Assembly (NCBI GenBank): GCA_963973975.1
Contig: CAXBCF010000027.1
Coordinates: 1 to 36,728 of the forward strand
DNA from: UBA1494_A sp963973975
Lineage (GTDB): Bacteria > Bacteroidota > Bacteroidia > Flavobacteriales_E > Vicingaceae
Length of the DNA: 36,728 nucleotides
Direction of reading: 5' to 3'
How positions within the stretch are numbered: the stretch's first letter is position 1; every line of letters starts with the position of its first letter. This document shows, piece by piece, positions 7,999-15,490 of this stretch. The notes below the pieces were generated by a model. It made no database searches and was not told where the DNA came from. It worked only from the letters and a program-made list of their open reading frames with translations. The translations under genes were made by a program, and so were the position numbers.

Positions 7999-9706
7999 CT
8001 TGATTTAAAAATTTAAGGTAATCATTATGAGAGCCATTGAATGCAATTTTTCCTTCATCAAGGTGTATGATTTGATTAGCTTTCGATATGAAATAATCGT
8101 TTTTTGTAACGATAACTATGGTTAACTTTTTCTCATTTTTAATTATATAATCTATGATTTCGATTTTTTCGTTTCTGTCTATGGCCTCAAGGCTGTCTTC
8201 AATCAGTAGTAGCTTTTTAGAATTTAAAATAGCTCTTGACAGAAGTATCTTTTGAACAATATTGTCAGAAAGTCTTTTACCTTGAGGATCAAGCATGGTA
8301 TCATAACCGTCTTTCAATGATTTGATATATGGTGTTAATTTAATGTTGTGACATATTTTTTGCATTTCTTCAAAATGAATGTCTTTTCCCATACATAAAT
8401 TTTCTTTTAAAGTCCCTTCAAATAATTCTTCTTGAGAGAGGTAATCTCCTATTGCACTTCTTAATGATTCAAAAGAAAAGCTATTTTTATTAATGTTGTC
8501 CAACAATATTTGACCATCTTCACTTTCATACAAGCCTGCCAATACTCTTAAAAGCGTACTTTTACCAGAACCATTTTTGCCCGTAATTGTAACAAGAGCT
8601 CCATTTTCTATTTCAAGATTAATAGCTTTTAATATTATTTTTTGATCTCCTGGATAGCGAAAATTAAAATCCACTAATTCTATTTTCATACCACACTCTG
8701 AACAATCTTTTTCCATATCCATTCCTTCACTTTTCTCTAAGTCTAAATCGGTAACAGCACCTACTTTTTCTAGACCAGTTAGAACATCGTAAATGGTTTC
8801 CAAACTTCTAATCAATTTTTCAATTGAATTCATTAGCATTAAGATGATGATTTCAGCAGCAACGAATTGACCGATGTTCATTTCTTGTTCCATTACTAAA
8901 ATACCACCAATGGCTAAAAGTCCTAAGGTCATCATTACTTTAAATGCAACCATTAATCCATATTGCTTCAAAAGAATTTGGAAGTGGGACTCTCTAGCTT
9001 CTAAGTATTTACTTGTCACTTTATCTGTATTTTTTAATGGCAGTGTGCTGTCACCTGAAAGCTTAAAAGTGAGTGTTGTTCTTGCTACTTCTTCCAACCA
9101 GTGTACAGTTTTATATTTATAAGTCGACTCATTAATACTCGTTTCTAAGCCTTTTTTCGCTGTTAATCTAAATATAAGGCCAATTAAAACGATTAATAGT
9201 AAGCTGAAAATTATAAAGAAAGGGTGGTAAAATGAAAGAAGTATTAACCCAAAGATGATTTGTAATGATGATGTTGAAAAGTCAATCAACATGGTGGATA
9301 AGCCTTTTTGAATTGTAACGATATCAAAAAAACGGTTCATTAATTCAGGGGCGTATTTTTTTTGCCATTGCTCCATTTTTATTCTTGGAATTCTATAAGC
9401 AAACTCAATGGCTGCTTTGGTAAAAATTTTTTGTTGTAAATTTTCAACGATTCTCAATTGAAAAATATTAAGTAAACCATTAAAAGCAACACCAAGGGTA
9501 ACAAGAAAAACTAAAATAATCCAAGAGGAATTTATTTGTGCTCCTTGAATTAAATTAATGATAGCCTGAATTCCTAAAGGCAAACTGAGGTTGACAATAC
9601 CACTAAAAATAGCATAGATATAAACGTTTTTAATCTCTTTTCGATCGGGATGAATAAGGCCCCAAAAACGCTCTAAAGGTGTAAGCTTGCTTTTATTTTC
9701 AAACAT
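7991..9706 (-). CDS. ABC exporter: membrane domain fused to a degenerate ATPase domain
   Basis: This 571-aa half-transporter has an ABC exporter membrane domain (about residues 25-310) and a C-terminal nucleotide-binding domain (about 345-571). No C39 peptidase domain is present. Walker A is intact (ITGKNGSGKS, about residue 380). The other motifs are degenerate: the signature reads LSDNI (479-483) instead of LSGGQ, Walker B ends IEDS (502-505) instead of LDEP, and the switch His is Lys (VTKND, Lys535). Related Bacteroidota exporters that I recall also carry altered signatures, so this may be a family trait and not decay. The frame is otherwise complete. It is the second gene of the tetR-ABC-hlyD-tolC unit, four bases after the regulator, and presumably exports a lipid, peptide or toxic compound. 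Confidence 0.88.
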   Translation of the reverse strand: MFENKSKLTPLERFWGLIHPDRKEIKNVYIYAIFSGIVNLSLPLGIQAIINLIQGAQINSSWIILVFLVTLGVAFNGLLNIFQLRIVENLQQKIFTKAAIEFAYRIPRIKMEQWQKKYAPELMNRFFDIVTIQKGLSTMLIDFSTSSLQIIFGLILLSFYHPFFIIFSLLLIVLIGLIFRLTAKKGLETSINESTYKYKTVHWLEEVARTTLTFKLSGDSTLPLKNTDKVTSKYLEARESHFQILLKQYGLMVAFKVMMTLGLLAIGGILVMEQEMNIGQFVAAEIIILMLMNSIEKLIRSLETIYDVLTGLEKVGAVTDLDLEKSEGMDMEKDCSECGMKIELVDFNFRYPGDQKIILKAINLEIENGALVTITGKNGSGKSTLLRVLAGLYESEDGQILLDNINKNSFSFESLRSAIGDYLSQEELFEGTLKENLCMGKDIHFEEMQKICHNIKLTPYIKSLKDGYDTMLDPQGKRLSDNIVQKILLSRAILNSKKLLLIEDSLEAIDRNEKIEIIDYIIKNEKKLTIVIVTKNDYFISKANQIIHLDEGKIAFNGSHNDYLKFLNQDA

Positions 9707-9710
9707 TATA

Positions 9711-10385
9711 TTAGTTTTTTATAGCCTTAAAAACAATTTGTTGATAGAAAACTTGAATAGAATCTTCTCCTTCTAATTGATTGGTTAGTCGTTGGAGGTG
9801 GTCTGCAAAGTGCCTCTGCAAATGACTGCCTTCAATTACAGTTGAAACCAACATGTGTGGATAGGAATAGTTTGGATTGATTTCAATTATAATTTCTACA
9901 ATTCTTTGAACTAATCTTTTATAAGGTAAAAAAGCACCTTCCTTATTTTCAACATCTACTTGCCGACTTAAGTATGATTTTAAAGATTCAGAAATAACTA
10001 TTTGATGTAGTTTTTTTTCATTGATATTTTGAAAATGAGTGTCTTCTACTTTTTCTTCCGTAATTAAATAAATGGCTTTTTCTAATCGATCTTCTGCAGA
10101 TGGAATATTTGAAGTAGCTAGCAACAAACGATAATCCAACCAAGACCAATACCAATTGCTCAAATAGAGTAGGAGTTTTTGTTTGCTTTCAAAATACCGG
10201 TAAATGGATGCTTCCGTAGAGTTTATTTCTATTGCTAATTTTCTAAAAGTAAAATCATCAAACCCTATTTTATCAATTAAATCAATGCTTGAGGTAATAA
10301 TTTTTTTACCGAGTTCACTGGAATCAGGGTTTTTAAGATAAATGTGTTCACCAATCTGAATACTTAAATTAGGAAGTATGTTCAT
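9711..10385 (-). CDS. TetR-family regulator of the export operon
   Basis: This 224-aa protein has an N-terminal TetR-type helix-turn-helix at about residues 26-72. It includes GFDDFTFRKLAIEINSTEAS and the following YRYFESKQKLLLYL, which match the F-x-x-x-x-x-x-A-x-x-x-x-x-x-x-x-x-Y-x-Y-F pattern. The C-terminal two thirds is a helical ligand-binding region without a recognisable ligand signature. It is the first gene of the operon, four bases before the ABC gene. A 17-bp palindrome lies just upstream over the predicted promoter, which fits autorepression of the whole unit. The effector is probably a compound handled by the exporter. That last point is inference. Confidence 0.87.
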   Translation of the reverse strand: MNILPNLSIQIGEHIYLKNPDSSELGKKIITSSIDLIDKIGFDDFTFRKLAIEINSTEASIYRYFESKQKLLLYLSNWYWSWLDYRLLLATSNIPSAEDRLEKAIYLITEEKVEDTHFQNINEKKLHQIVISESLKSYLSRQVDVENKEGAFLPYKRLVQRIVEIIIEINPNYSYPHMLVSTVIEGSHLQRHFADHLQRLTNQLEGEDSIQVFYQQIVFKAIKN

Positions 10386-10406
10386 TCATTTAGTTTTGTA
10401 AAATCG

Positions 10407-10429
10407 CAAATATAATAGTATTGCTATTA
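10407..10429 (-). promoter_or_regulatory. Predicted promoter and TetR operator of the export operon
   Basis: On the minus strand TATATTTG (10414 to 10407) matches the Bacteroidota -7 box TAnnTTTG and lies 21 bases before the tetR ATG. TAATAGTATTGCTATTA (10413-10429) is an inverted repeat with 6-bp arms and a 5-bp centre. It overlaps the upstream edge of the -7 box. An operator there would block RNA polymerase, as expected for an autorepressed TetR operon. Confidence 0.6.
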
Positions 10430-10464
10430 ATGTTGTGTTAAATACTTTTAAAAAAGGTAAGCGT

Positions 10465-10908
10465 TTATTTAAACATGAGTTTATATACCTTAATCACCAA
10501 TTGATCTTTTTCGGTTGGACTTTTTGAGATAATTATATTGGGGTGAAAGTTTTCTAGGAAATAATCCAATAGTTTATTACCAGGAGTGAAAGTTTTTTCT
10601 TCAATAACTCGATAGCCTTTAGCATTCTTTTTTCTTACAAGAGTTTCAATATTTTTGGTTTCATCAGCCAATTTCCTAATTTGTATATTTAGTGCTGTAA
10701 CAGTATTAAATAGCATGATAGTCATCATTTCTTTATTCTGATCTTTTTCAAATGCTTGATGCTTGACGGTGTTGTAATGATTTTCCTTAAACTCTTCACG
10801 CCACTCCTTTTCATCTTCAATTTCTAATGCTTGAGCGTATATACTATTTTGGAAGCCAATTATTAAAAACGAGAAACAAAATAGCTGTAGTAGTTTTTTG
10901 GTTTTCAT
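10465..10908 (-). CDS. Small exported protein of unknown function behind mutB
   Basis: This 147-aa protein has a clear signal peptide (MKTKKLLQLFCFSFLIIGFQ, cleavage probably after YAQ near residue 26). I chose the ATG at 10908 because it begins this signal. The frame is open further upstream into mutB, but only as out-of-frame overlap. The mature part is charged and largely helical (EIEDEKEWREEFKENHYN, then IRKLADETKNIETLVRKKNA), ending in a short strand-rich segment. I recognise no family. It starts 17 bases after the mutB stop, so it is probably cotranscribed with the mutase genes, although an exported protein has no evident link to that pathway. Confidence 0.7.
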   Translation of the reverse strand: MKTKKLLQLFCFSFLIIGFQNSIYAQALEIEDEKEWREEFKENHYNTVKHQAFEKDQNKEMMTIMLFNTVTALNIQIRKLADETKNIETLVRKKNAKGYRVIEEKTFTPGNKLLDYFLENFHPNIIISKSPTEKDQLVIKVYKLMFK

Positions 10909-10925
10909 GATTTTAGTTTTAAAGT

Positions 10926-13043
10926 TTAATCTTTCAGCATCAGTTTTAAAATGGCTTGGGCAGCTTTTGGGATTTTTGTTCCCGGTCCGAAAATACCTGC
11001 AACTCCTTGTTTCCATAAGAAGTCATAATCTTGTTCAGGAATCACACCGCCAACAATTACCATGATGTCTTCCCGACCGTATTTTTTCAAAGCTTCCATA
11101 ATTTTTGGAACCAAGGTTTTGTGTCCAGCTGCCAAAGAGGAAACACCAATAATGTGTACATCGTTTTCAACAGCTTGTTTAGCAGCTTCTTCAGGAGTTT
11201 GGAAAAGTGGTCCAATGTCAACATCAAAGCCGATGTCGGCAAAAGAAGTTGCAATCACTTTTGCACCGCGGTCATGCCCATCTTGACCCATTTTTGCAAC
11301 CATTATTCTAGGTCTACGGCCATCTTTTTCGGCAAATTCATCTGCTAGTTCTCTAGCTTTTGTAAAATCTGTATCATCCATAGCTTCATGAGAATATACA
11401 CCTGAAATTGATCTAATTTGAGCTTGGTATCGTCCGAAAGCTTTTTCCATTGCATCTGAAATTTCTCCCAGCGTTGCTCTTTCTCTTGCTGCATCAATGG
11501 CGAGTTCTAATAAATTGCCCTCATTTTTTGAGGCTGCTTCAGAGATTTTGTTCAAGGCACTTTCAACTTTTTCCTTGTTTCGCTCTTGGCGAATTTTTTT
11601 AAGTTGCTCAATTTGTTGTTTGCGCACTTTAGCATTGTCGACGTCCAAGATGTCAATGATTTCTTTCTCCTTGGTTTGGTATTTATTCACACCGACAATG
11701 ATGTCTTTTCCAGAATCAATTCTCGCTTGCTTTCGAGCTGCTGCTTCTTCAATTCTAAGTTTTGGAACACCTTGCTCAATGGCTTTTGCCATGCCTCCCA
11801 ATTCTTCAATTTCCTCGATTAGTTTCCAGGCTTTTTCTGCCAATTGAGCAGTTAAACTCTCAACATAATAGGAACCTCCCCATGGATCAACGACACTGTT
11901 GATGGCAGTTTCATCTTGTAAATAAAGTTGTGTATTTCGCGCAATTCTAGCAGAAAAATCCGTTGGCAAAGCAATGGCTTCATCCAAGGCATTGGTGTGT
12001 AAAGATTGTGTTCCTCCAAAAGCTGCTGCCATGGCTTCAATGCAAGTTCTCGCCACATTGTTGAAAGGATCTTGCTCTGTCAGACTGTATCCCGAAGTTT
12101 GGCAATGCGTTCTCAGCGCTAATGATTTTTCATTTTTAGGATTGAATTCCTTCACAATTTTCGCCCAAAGCATCCGTGCAGCTCGCATTTTAGCAATTTC
12201 CATAAAGTGATTCATACCAATTGCCCAAAAAAATGAAAGGCGAGGAGCAAAATCATCGATGTTTAAACCAGCTTTAATTCCTGTTCTAAGGTATTCCAAA
12301 CCATCAGCTAAGGTGTATGCCAACTCAATATCGGCCGTGCCTCCAGCTTCGTGAATGTGGTAGCCCGAAATACTGATAGAATTAAACCGCGGCATTTTTG
12401 CGGAGCTGTATTTAAAAATATCGGCAATGATTCTCATGGAAGGCAAAGGAGGATAGATGTAGGTATTTCTAACCATGAATTCTTTCAAAATATCATTTTG
12501 AATGGTTCCACTTAATTTTTCGGGAGGAACGCCTTGCTCTTCAGCAGCCACAATGTAAAATGCCATAATTGGAATCACTGCTCCGTTCATAGTCATCGAT
12601 ACCGACATTTGTTCGAGCGGTATTTGATCGAAGAGTATTTTCATGTCTTCAACCGAATCAATTGCCACTCCAGCTTTCCCGACATCTCCTTCTACTCTTG
12701 GGTGATCAGAATCGTAGCCCCTATGCGTTGCAAGGTCGAATGCGACGGATAATCCTTTTTGCCCTGCTTTTAAATTTCTGCGGTAAAATGCATTGGATTC
12801 TTCAGCAGTTGAAAATCCTGCATATTGTCGAATTGTCCATGGTCGATTCACATACATGCTTGAATAGGGACCTCTTAAATAGGGTGGAAATCCTGCAGCA
12901 TAATTCACCTGTTTCAATTCTGAAATGGCACTTGAAGTGTAGCTACTTTTTAAATTTAACTGCTCAGCTGTCGACCATTCTGTTTGAACTGCTTCTTTTT
13001 CAGTAATTCTTTTAAGTGCTTCTTTGGTAAAATCCGGTCTCAT
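10926..13043 (-). CDS. mutB: Methylmalonyl-CoA mutase large (catalytic) subunit
   Basis: This 705-aa enzyme interconverts (R)-methylmalonyl-CoA and succinyl-CoA using adenosylcobalamin. The substrate-binding TIM barrel fills about residues 30-550, with YRRNLKAGQKGLSVAFDLAT near 87 and the active-site Tyr-His pair in ISGYHIHEAGGT near 227. The C-terminal cobalamin-binding domain (about 570-705) has the base-off motif DGHDRG, His590 being the expected lower cobalt ligand. It then shows GVSSLAAGH and VGGVIP, typical of the B12 fold. Length is normal for the family (about 700-730). It overlaps mutA by four bases (ATGA), indicating coupled translation of a heterodimer. The pathway links propionate and branched-chain catabolism to the TCA cycle, or works in reverse. 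Confidence 0.97.
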   Translation of the reverse strand: MRPDFTKEALKRITEKEAVQTEWSTAEQLNLKSSYTSSAISELKQVNYAAGFPPYLRGPYSSMYVNRPWTIRQYAGFSTAEESNAFYRRNLKAGQKGLSVAFDLATHRGYDSDHPRVEGDVGKAGVAIDSVEDMKILFDQIPLEQMSVSMTMNGAVIPIMAFYIVAAEEQGVPPEKLSGTIQNDILKEFMVRNTYIYPPLPSMRIIADIFKYSSAKMPRFNSISISGYHIHEAGGTADIELAYTLADGLEYLRTGIKAGLNIDDFAPRLSFFWAIGMNHFMEIAKMRAARMLWAKIVKEFNPKNEKSLALRTHCQTSGYSLTEQDPFNNVARTCIEAMAAAFGGTQSLHTNALDEAIALPTDFSARIARNTQLYLQDETAINSVVDPWGGSYYVESLTAQLAEKAWKLIEEIEELGGMAKAIEQGVPKLRIEEAAARKQARIDSGKDIIVGVNKYQTKEKEIIDILDVDNAKVRKQQIEQLKKIRQERNKEKVESALNKISEAASKNEGNLLELAIDAARERATLGEISDAMEKAFGRYQAQIRSISGVYSHEAMDDTDFTKARELADEFAEKDGRRPRIMVAKMGQDGHDRGAKVIATSFADIGFDVDIGPLFQTPEEAAKQAVENDVHIIGVSSLAAGHKTLVPKIMEALKKYGREDIMVIVGGVIPEQDYDFLWKQGVAGIFGPGTKIPKAAQAILKLMLKD

Positions 13044-14356
13044 TGGCTTATGTCTTTTGATAGGAATATCGGAGCATCAGAATCTCTCTTTCCGGATTCA
13101 ACTTTTAAGGCAAGATTGTCTTTAGTTTGGTACTTATTGACACCCACCATTATTTTTTCTTCTTTTTGGTATTGTTTCACTCGAACTTGATGCTCTTTGG
13201 CTATTTTCTTTTTGAAATCACCTGAGTTGATGCCTTCATAGAAATTGTCTTCTGCTTCGTATTTCAAAAAGAGCTCCCATGTTTTTTCGGCAAGATCGGC
13301 GCTCAATTGCTCAATGTAATAAGAGCCTTTGGCGAGGTCGTTCACTTTGTTGAAATGACTTTCATTTTTAAGAATCAATGAGGTATTTCTCGCCATACGT
13401 TGCCCCAATTCAGAGCTTTTCTCTAGTGCATCAAATGCGGGAATGCTAATTAAATCACAATTGCCTATTACTGCTGCCATTGCTTGTGTTGTAGAACGCA
13501 ACAGATTAGTGTAAGGCTCTTTATGAGCATGGTAATAGTTACTTGCTTCTCCCCAAATTCTTACACTGGTTTCAACTTCATAGGTGCTGAATACCTTTTG
13601 AATCAAATAACGGAAAGCCCTGAGTTTTGCGATTTCAGTAAAGTAATCTAAACCAATTCCCAAGCGGAAGGTGAAACTTCTTGCAATTGCTTCAGCGGTA
13701 TATCCTGCATCCGTCATTTGGTCGAGGTATTCAACAGCATGCTGCATCACCAAAGCCAATTCTTGAACTATAGTTGCTCCAGCATTTTTGTAAATCGCTC
13801 CATCCACCAATAAAAAATTATCGGGCTTTAATTGATTCAACCTCTTTTGAAATAGCTCTTTTAGCGCATCCATTTCACGGTTGTTCGTTTTGTTGAAACG
13901 AATCATTTCGCCAATTGGATCGCAAAAAATTACTTTCGGTGTGGGATTTTTTTCGAGGTTATTGAGGTGCAGGTGAAGGTGAGAAATTTCCTTCAGTTCA
14001 TTTTTGAAATTTTTACTGAGTTCTTTAATATTTTCAACTTCTGAAATCACCACTTCATCAGTTCCTGAAAGAAGGGATTGTTTAATCGCTTTTTCTAAAT
14101 CAGGAGTATCGGCAGCAAAAACTTGAATGTATTTCCAAGAAGGGCTTTTTACTTGTAAAGCTTGAATTTTTGAAATTAATTCTTTGTCTTTTATGCTAGA
14201 AGCACGGTAATAGGGAAGGTGTTTAATCCCATTTTCATCGACTTTGCTCAGGGCTTCTAATGGATTTTCAAGCTTTAAGTCGGAGGCAATTTTTGAGCTC
14301 CAGGCCTCATCTGAAATGGAATTAAAATCTTTTAAAAGTGAATTAATGTCACTCAT
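13040..14356 (-). CDS. mutA: Methylmalonyl-CoA mutase small subunit, without B12-binding domain
   Basis: This 438-aa protein resembles the TIM-barrel half of the mutase (AEAIARSFTFRLGIGLDYFT near residue 222, RMARNTSLILKNESHFNKV near 318). It lacks a C-terminal cobalamin domain: the DxHxxG motif is absent and the protein stops soon after the barrel. Propionibacterial MutA is about 640 aa with a degenerate B12-like domain. Shorter forms of about 450 aa are, as I recall, usual in flavobacteria. Its role is structural, as partner of MutB. It comes first in the operon, and a 105-bp gap separates it from the upstream lipoprotein gene on the same strand. TATTTTCG about 35 bases before the ATG is a weak -7 candidate. 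Confidence 0.93.
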   Translation of the reverse strand: MSDINSLLKDFNSISDEAWSSKIASDLKLENPLEALSKVDENGIKHLPYYRASSIKDKELISKIQALQVKSPSWKYIQVFAADTPDLEKAIKQSLLSGTDEVVISEVENIKELSKNFKNELKEISHLHLHLNNLEKNPTPKVIFCDPIGEMIRFNKTNNREMDALKELFQKRLNQLKPDNFLLVDGAIYKNAGATIVQELALVMQHAVEYLDQMTDAGYTAEAIARSFTFRLGIGLDYFTEIAKLRAFRYLIQKVFSTYEVETSVRIWGEASNYYHAHKEPYTNLLRSTTQAMAAVIGNCDLISIPAFDALEKSSELGQRMARNTSLILKNESHFNKVNDLAKGSYYIEQLSADLAEKTWELFLKYEAEDNFYEGINSGDFKKKIAKEHQVRVKQYQKEEKIMVGVNKYQTKDNLALKVESGKRDSDAPIFLSKDISQ

Positions 14357-14461
14357 GGTTTATTTTTTATATCACGAAAATAGGATAATCTTAACATTTA
14401 ATGGAGAGAATAGCGACAAATAGACCTGAACAAAGCGTTAAAGTTTATTTAAATCCGCACA

Positions 14462-15262
14462 TTAATCCATTAAGTAAACAGCCACAAATTTAATTAGTTG
14501 TTCATTGTCTTTATTCATTAAAAACAAGGTGTCTTGCTCAACTCTATAAGAATCAACAGTTTCGAAAAGCTCAAATAAAGTGGACTCATATTTTACATGA
14601 TCACAAGCCTTTTTTGTAGCTATCATTGTTGAAAATCGAATACGAGAAGATTCATCGTTGTGAAATTTACCGCTGAATTGATTGCAACCACTGTATCCAA
14701 AAGCCTTTTGAGAATCAGAGCGAAGAATAAGGTGGGCTTCATCTTCTTTATTTTCGCTTGGAATTATTGGAATTTGATCAACATGGGTTAATTTCCAATA
14801 ACGGTTTCTAATTGACTCATTCTGCTGATTTTTAACCAAAGAGTTGACACTTTGAAGTTTCTCATCTATTGGCTCTCCAGTCACGCTTAATTTTACCAAC
14901 TGATCTTCTTTTGCCTCAAATTGATACAGTTCTTTTTCCTCATTATCCACCAAAAGTGTGATTTTGTTTCCTGATTCATCCCAAGTAAAAGTTCCTTCAT
15001 TTCTGAAAATTTTATCCTCTTTGCCAAGGTATTTTCGAGCCATCTCATAGCTCAAATCCTCATTTAGTTTCAACTCATAGCGAATGCCTTCACAATTTGC
15101 ACATGGTAGCACACCTCTGTAGGTTCCATGCCATGTGCCTGTCGACTGAATGCTTCTTTCGCTCACGGAATTTTCTGCGTCAGATGCTTGTTGTTTGTTT
15201 TCACCACAAGCAAAAAAAACACTGATACACATTACAATGCCAAGGTTTAATATCGTTTTCAT
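14462..15262 (-). CDS. Lipoprotein with NlpE-like and META (HslJ-like) domains
   Basis: This 266-aa envelope lipoprotein begins at ATG 15262, which gives a signal ending in the lipobox VFFAC (Cys at about residue 19). The same frame extends upstream to 15349 but would bury the signal. The first domain (about 40-130) contains WHGTYRGVLPCANCEGIRYE with a CxxC motif, the mark of the NlpE N-terminal domain. The second (about 150-266) contains YWKLTHVDQ and FGYSGCNQFSGKF, the mark of META/HslJ domains. In enterobacteria NlpE signals surface and copper stress to Cpx. No Cpx homologue is visible here, so only an envelope role is inferred. The domain pairing occurs in Bacteroidota. Confidence 0.88.
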   Translation of the reverse strand: MKTILNLGIVMCISVFFACGENKQQASDAENSVSERSIQSTGTWHGTYRGVLPCANCEGIRYELKLNEDLSYEMARKYLGKEDKIFRNEGTFTWDESGNKITLLVDNEEKELYQFEAKEDQLVKLSVTGEPIDEKLQSVNSLVKNQQNESIRNRYWKLTHVDQIPIIPSENKEDEAHLILRSDSQKAFGYSGCNQFSGKFHNDESSRIRFSTMIATKKACDHVKYESTLFELFETVDSYRVEQDTLFLMNKDNEQLIKFVAVYLMD

Positions 15263-15363
15263 TAAATTATTTTTCTGTTCCCTGCAAAAGTCATCAAAAA
15301 AGACTTGATTTTTAAATTTCATTTTTAGGATTGGTATTATTTCAACCATAGAATGAAGTAGAG

Positions 15364-15421
15364 CCCTTGTTCAAACAAGCAAATTCAGTAACATTGCAGT
15401 TCCATGAAAAAGCTAATTACT
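15364..15421 (+). repeat. 58-bp direct repeat, copy A, carrying a promoter and start codon
   Basis: This 58-bp stretch matches 17061-17118 at 56 of 58 positions (the differences are G/A at 15399 and A/C at 15407). The 1.6-kb between the copies holds the DUF4062-ATPase gene. The repeat contains TTG (15367-15369), 19 bases, then TAACATTG (15389-15396), close to the Bacteroidota promoter form. It also contains an ATG (15404) and about six codons. It is a duplication of the 5' end of the substrate-binding-protein gene at 17101. Confidence 0.85.
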
Positions 15422-15460
15422 TTTTATATTTTTGATTTCAAATACTTAGATTCAAAATAA
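15404..15460 (+). pseudogene. Truncated 5' copy of the substrate-binding-protein gene
   Basis: Reading from the ATG inside repeat copy A gives MKKLITFYIFDFKYLDSK and a stop. The intact gene at 17101 begins MQKLITCFFIFLIAC. The shared MxKLIT start followed by divergence shows that this is a duplicated gene start cut off by the insertion. It probably acts only as leader sequence for the gene at 15491, 30 bases downstream. Confidence 0.65.
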
Positions 15461-15490
15461 TTTTTAATTAGTAAATCGGAGTTTAGAATA

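Noticed and set aside
11031..13190. Several plus-strand frames of 70-116 aa across mutA and mutB
   Set aside because: They are shadows of strongly conserved mutase genes on the other strand.
15404..15460. An 18-codon ORF as a real small gene
   Set aside because: Its first codons are a copy of the OppA-like gene start inside the 58-bp repeat, so it is a duplication remnant.
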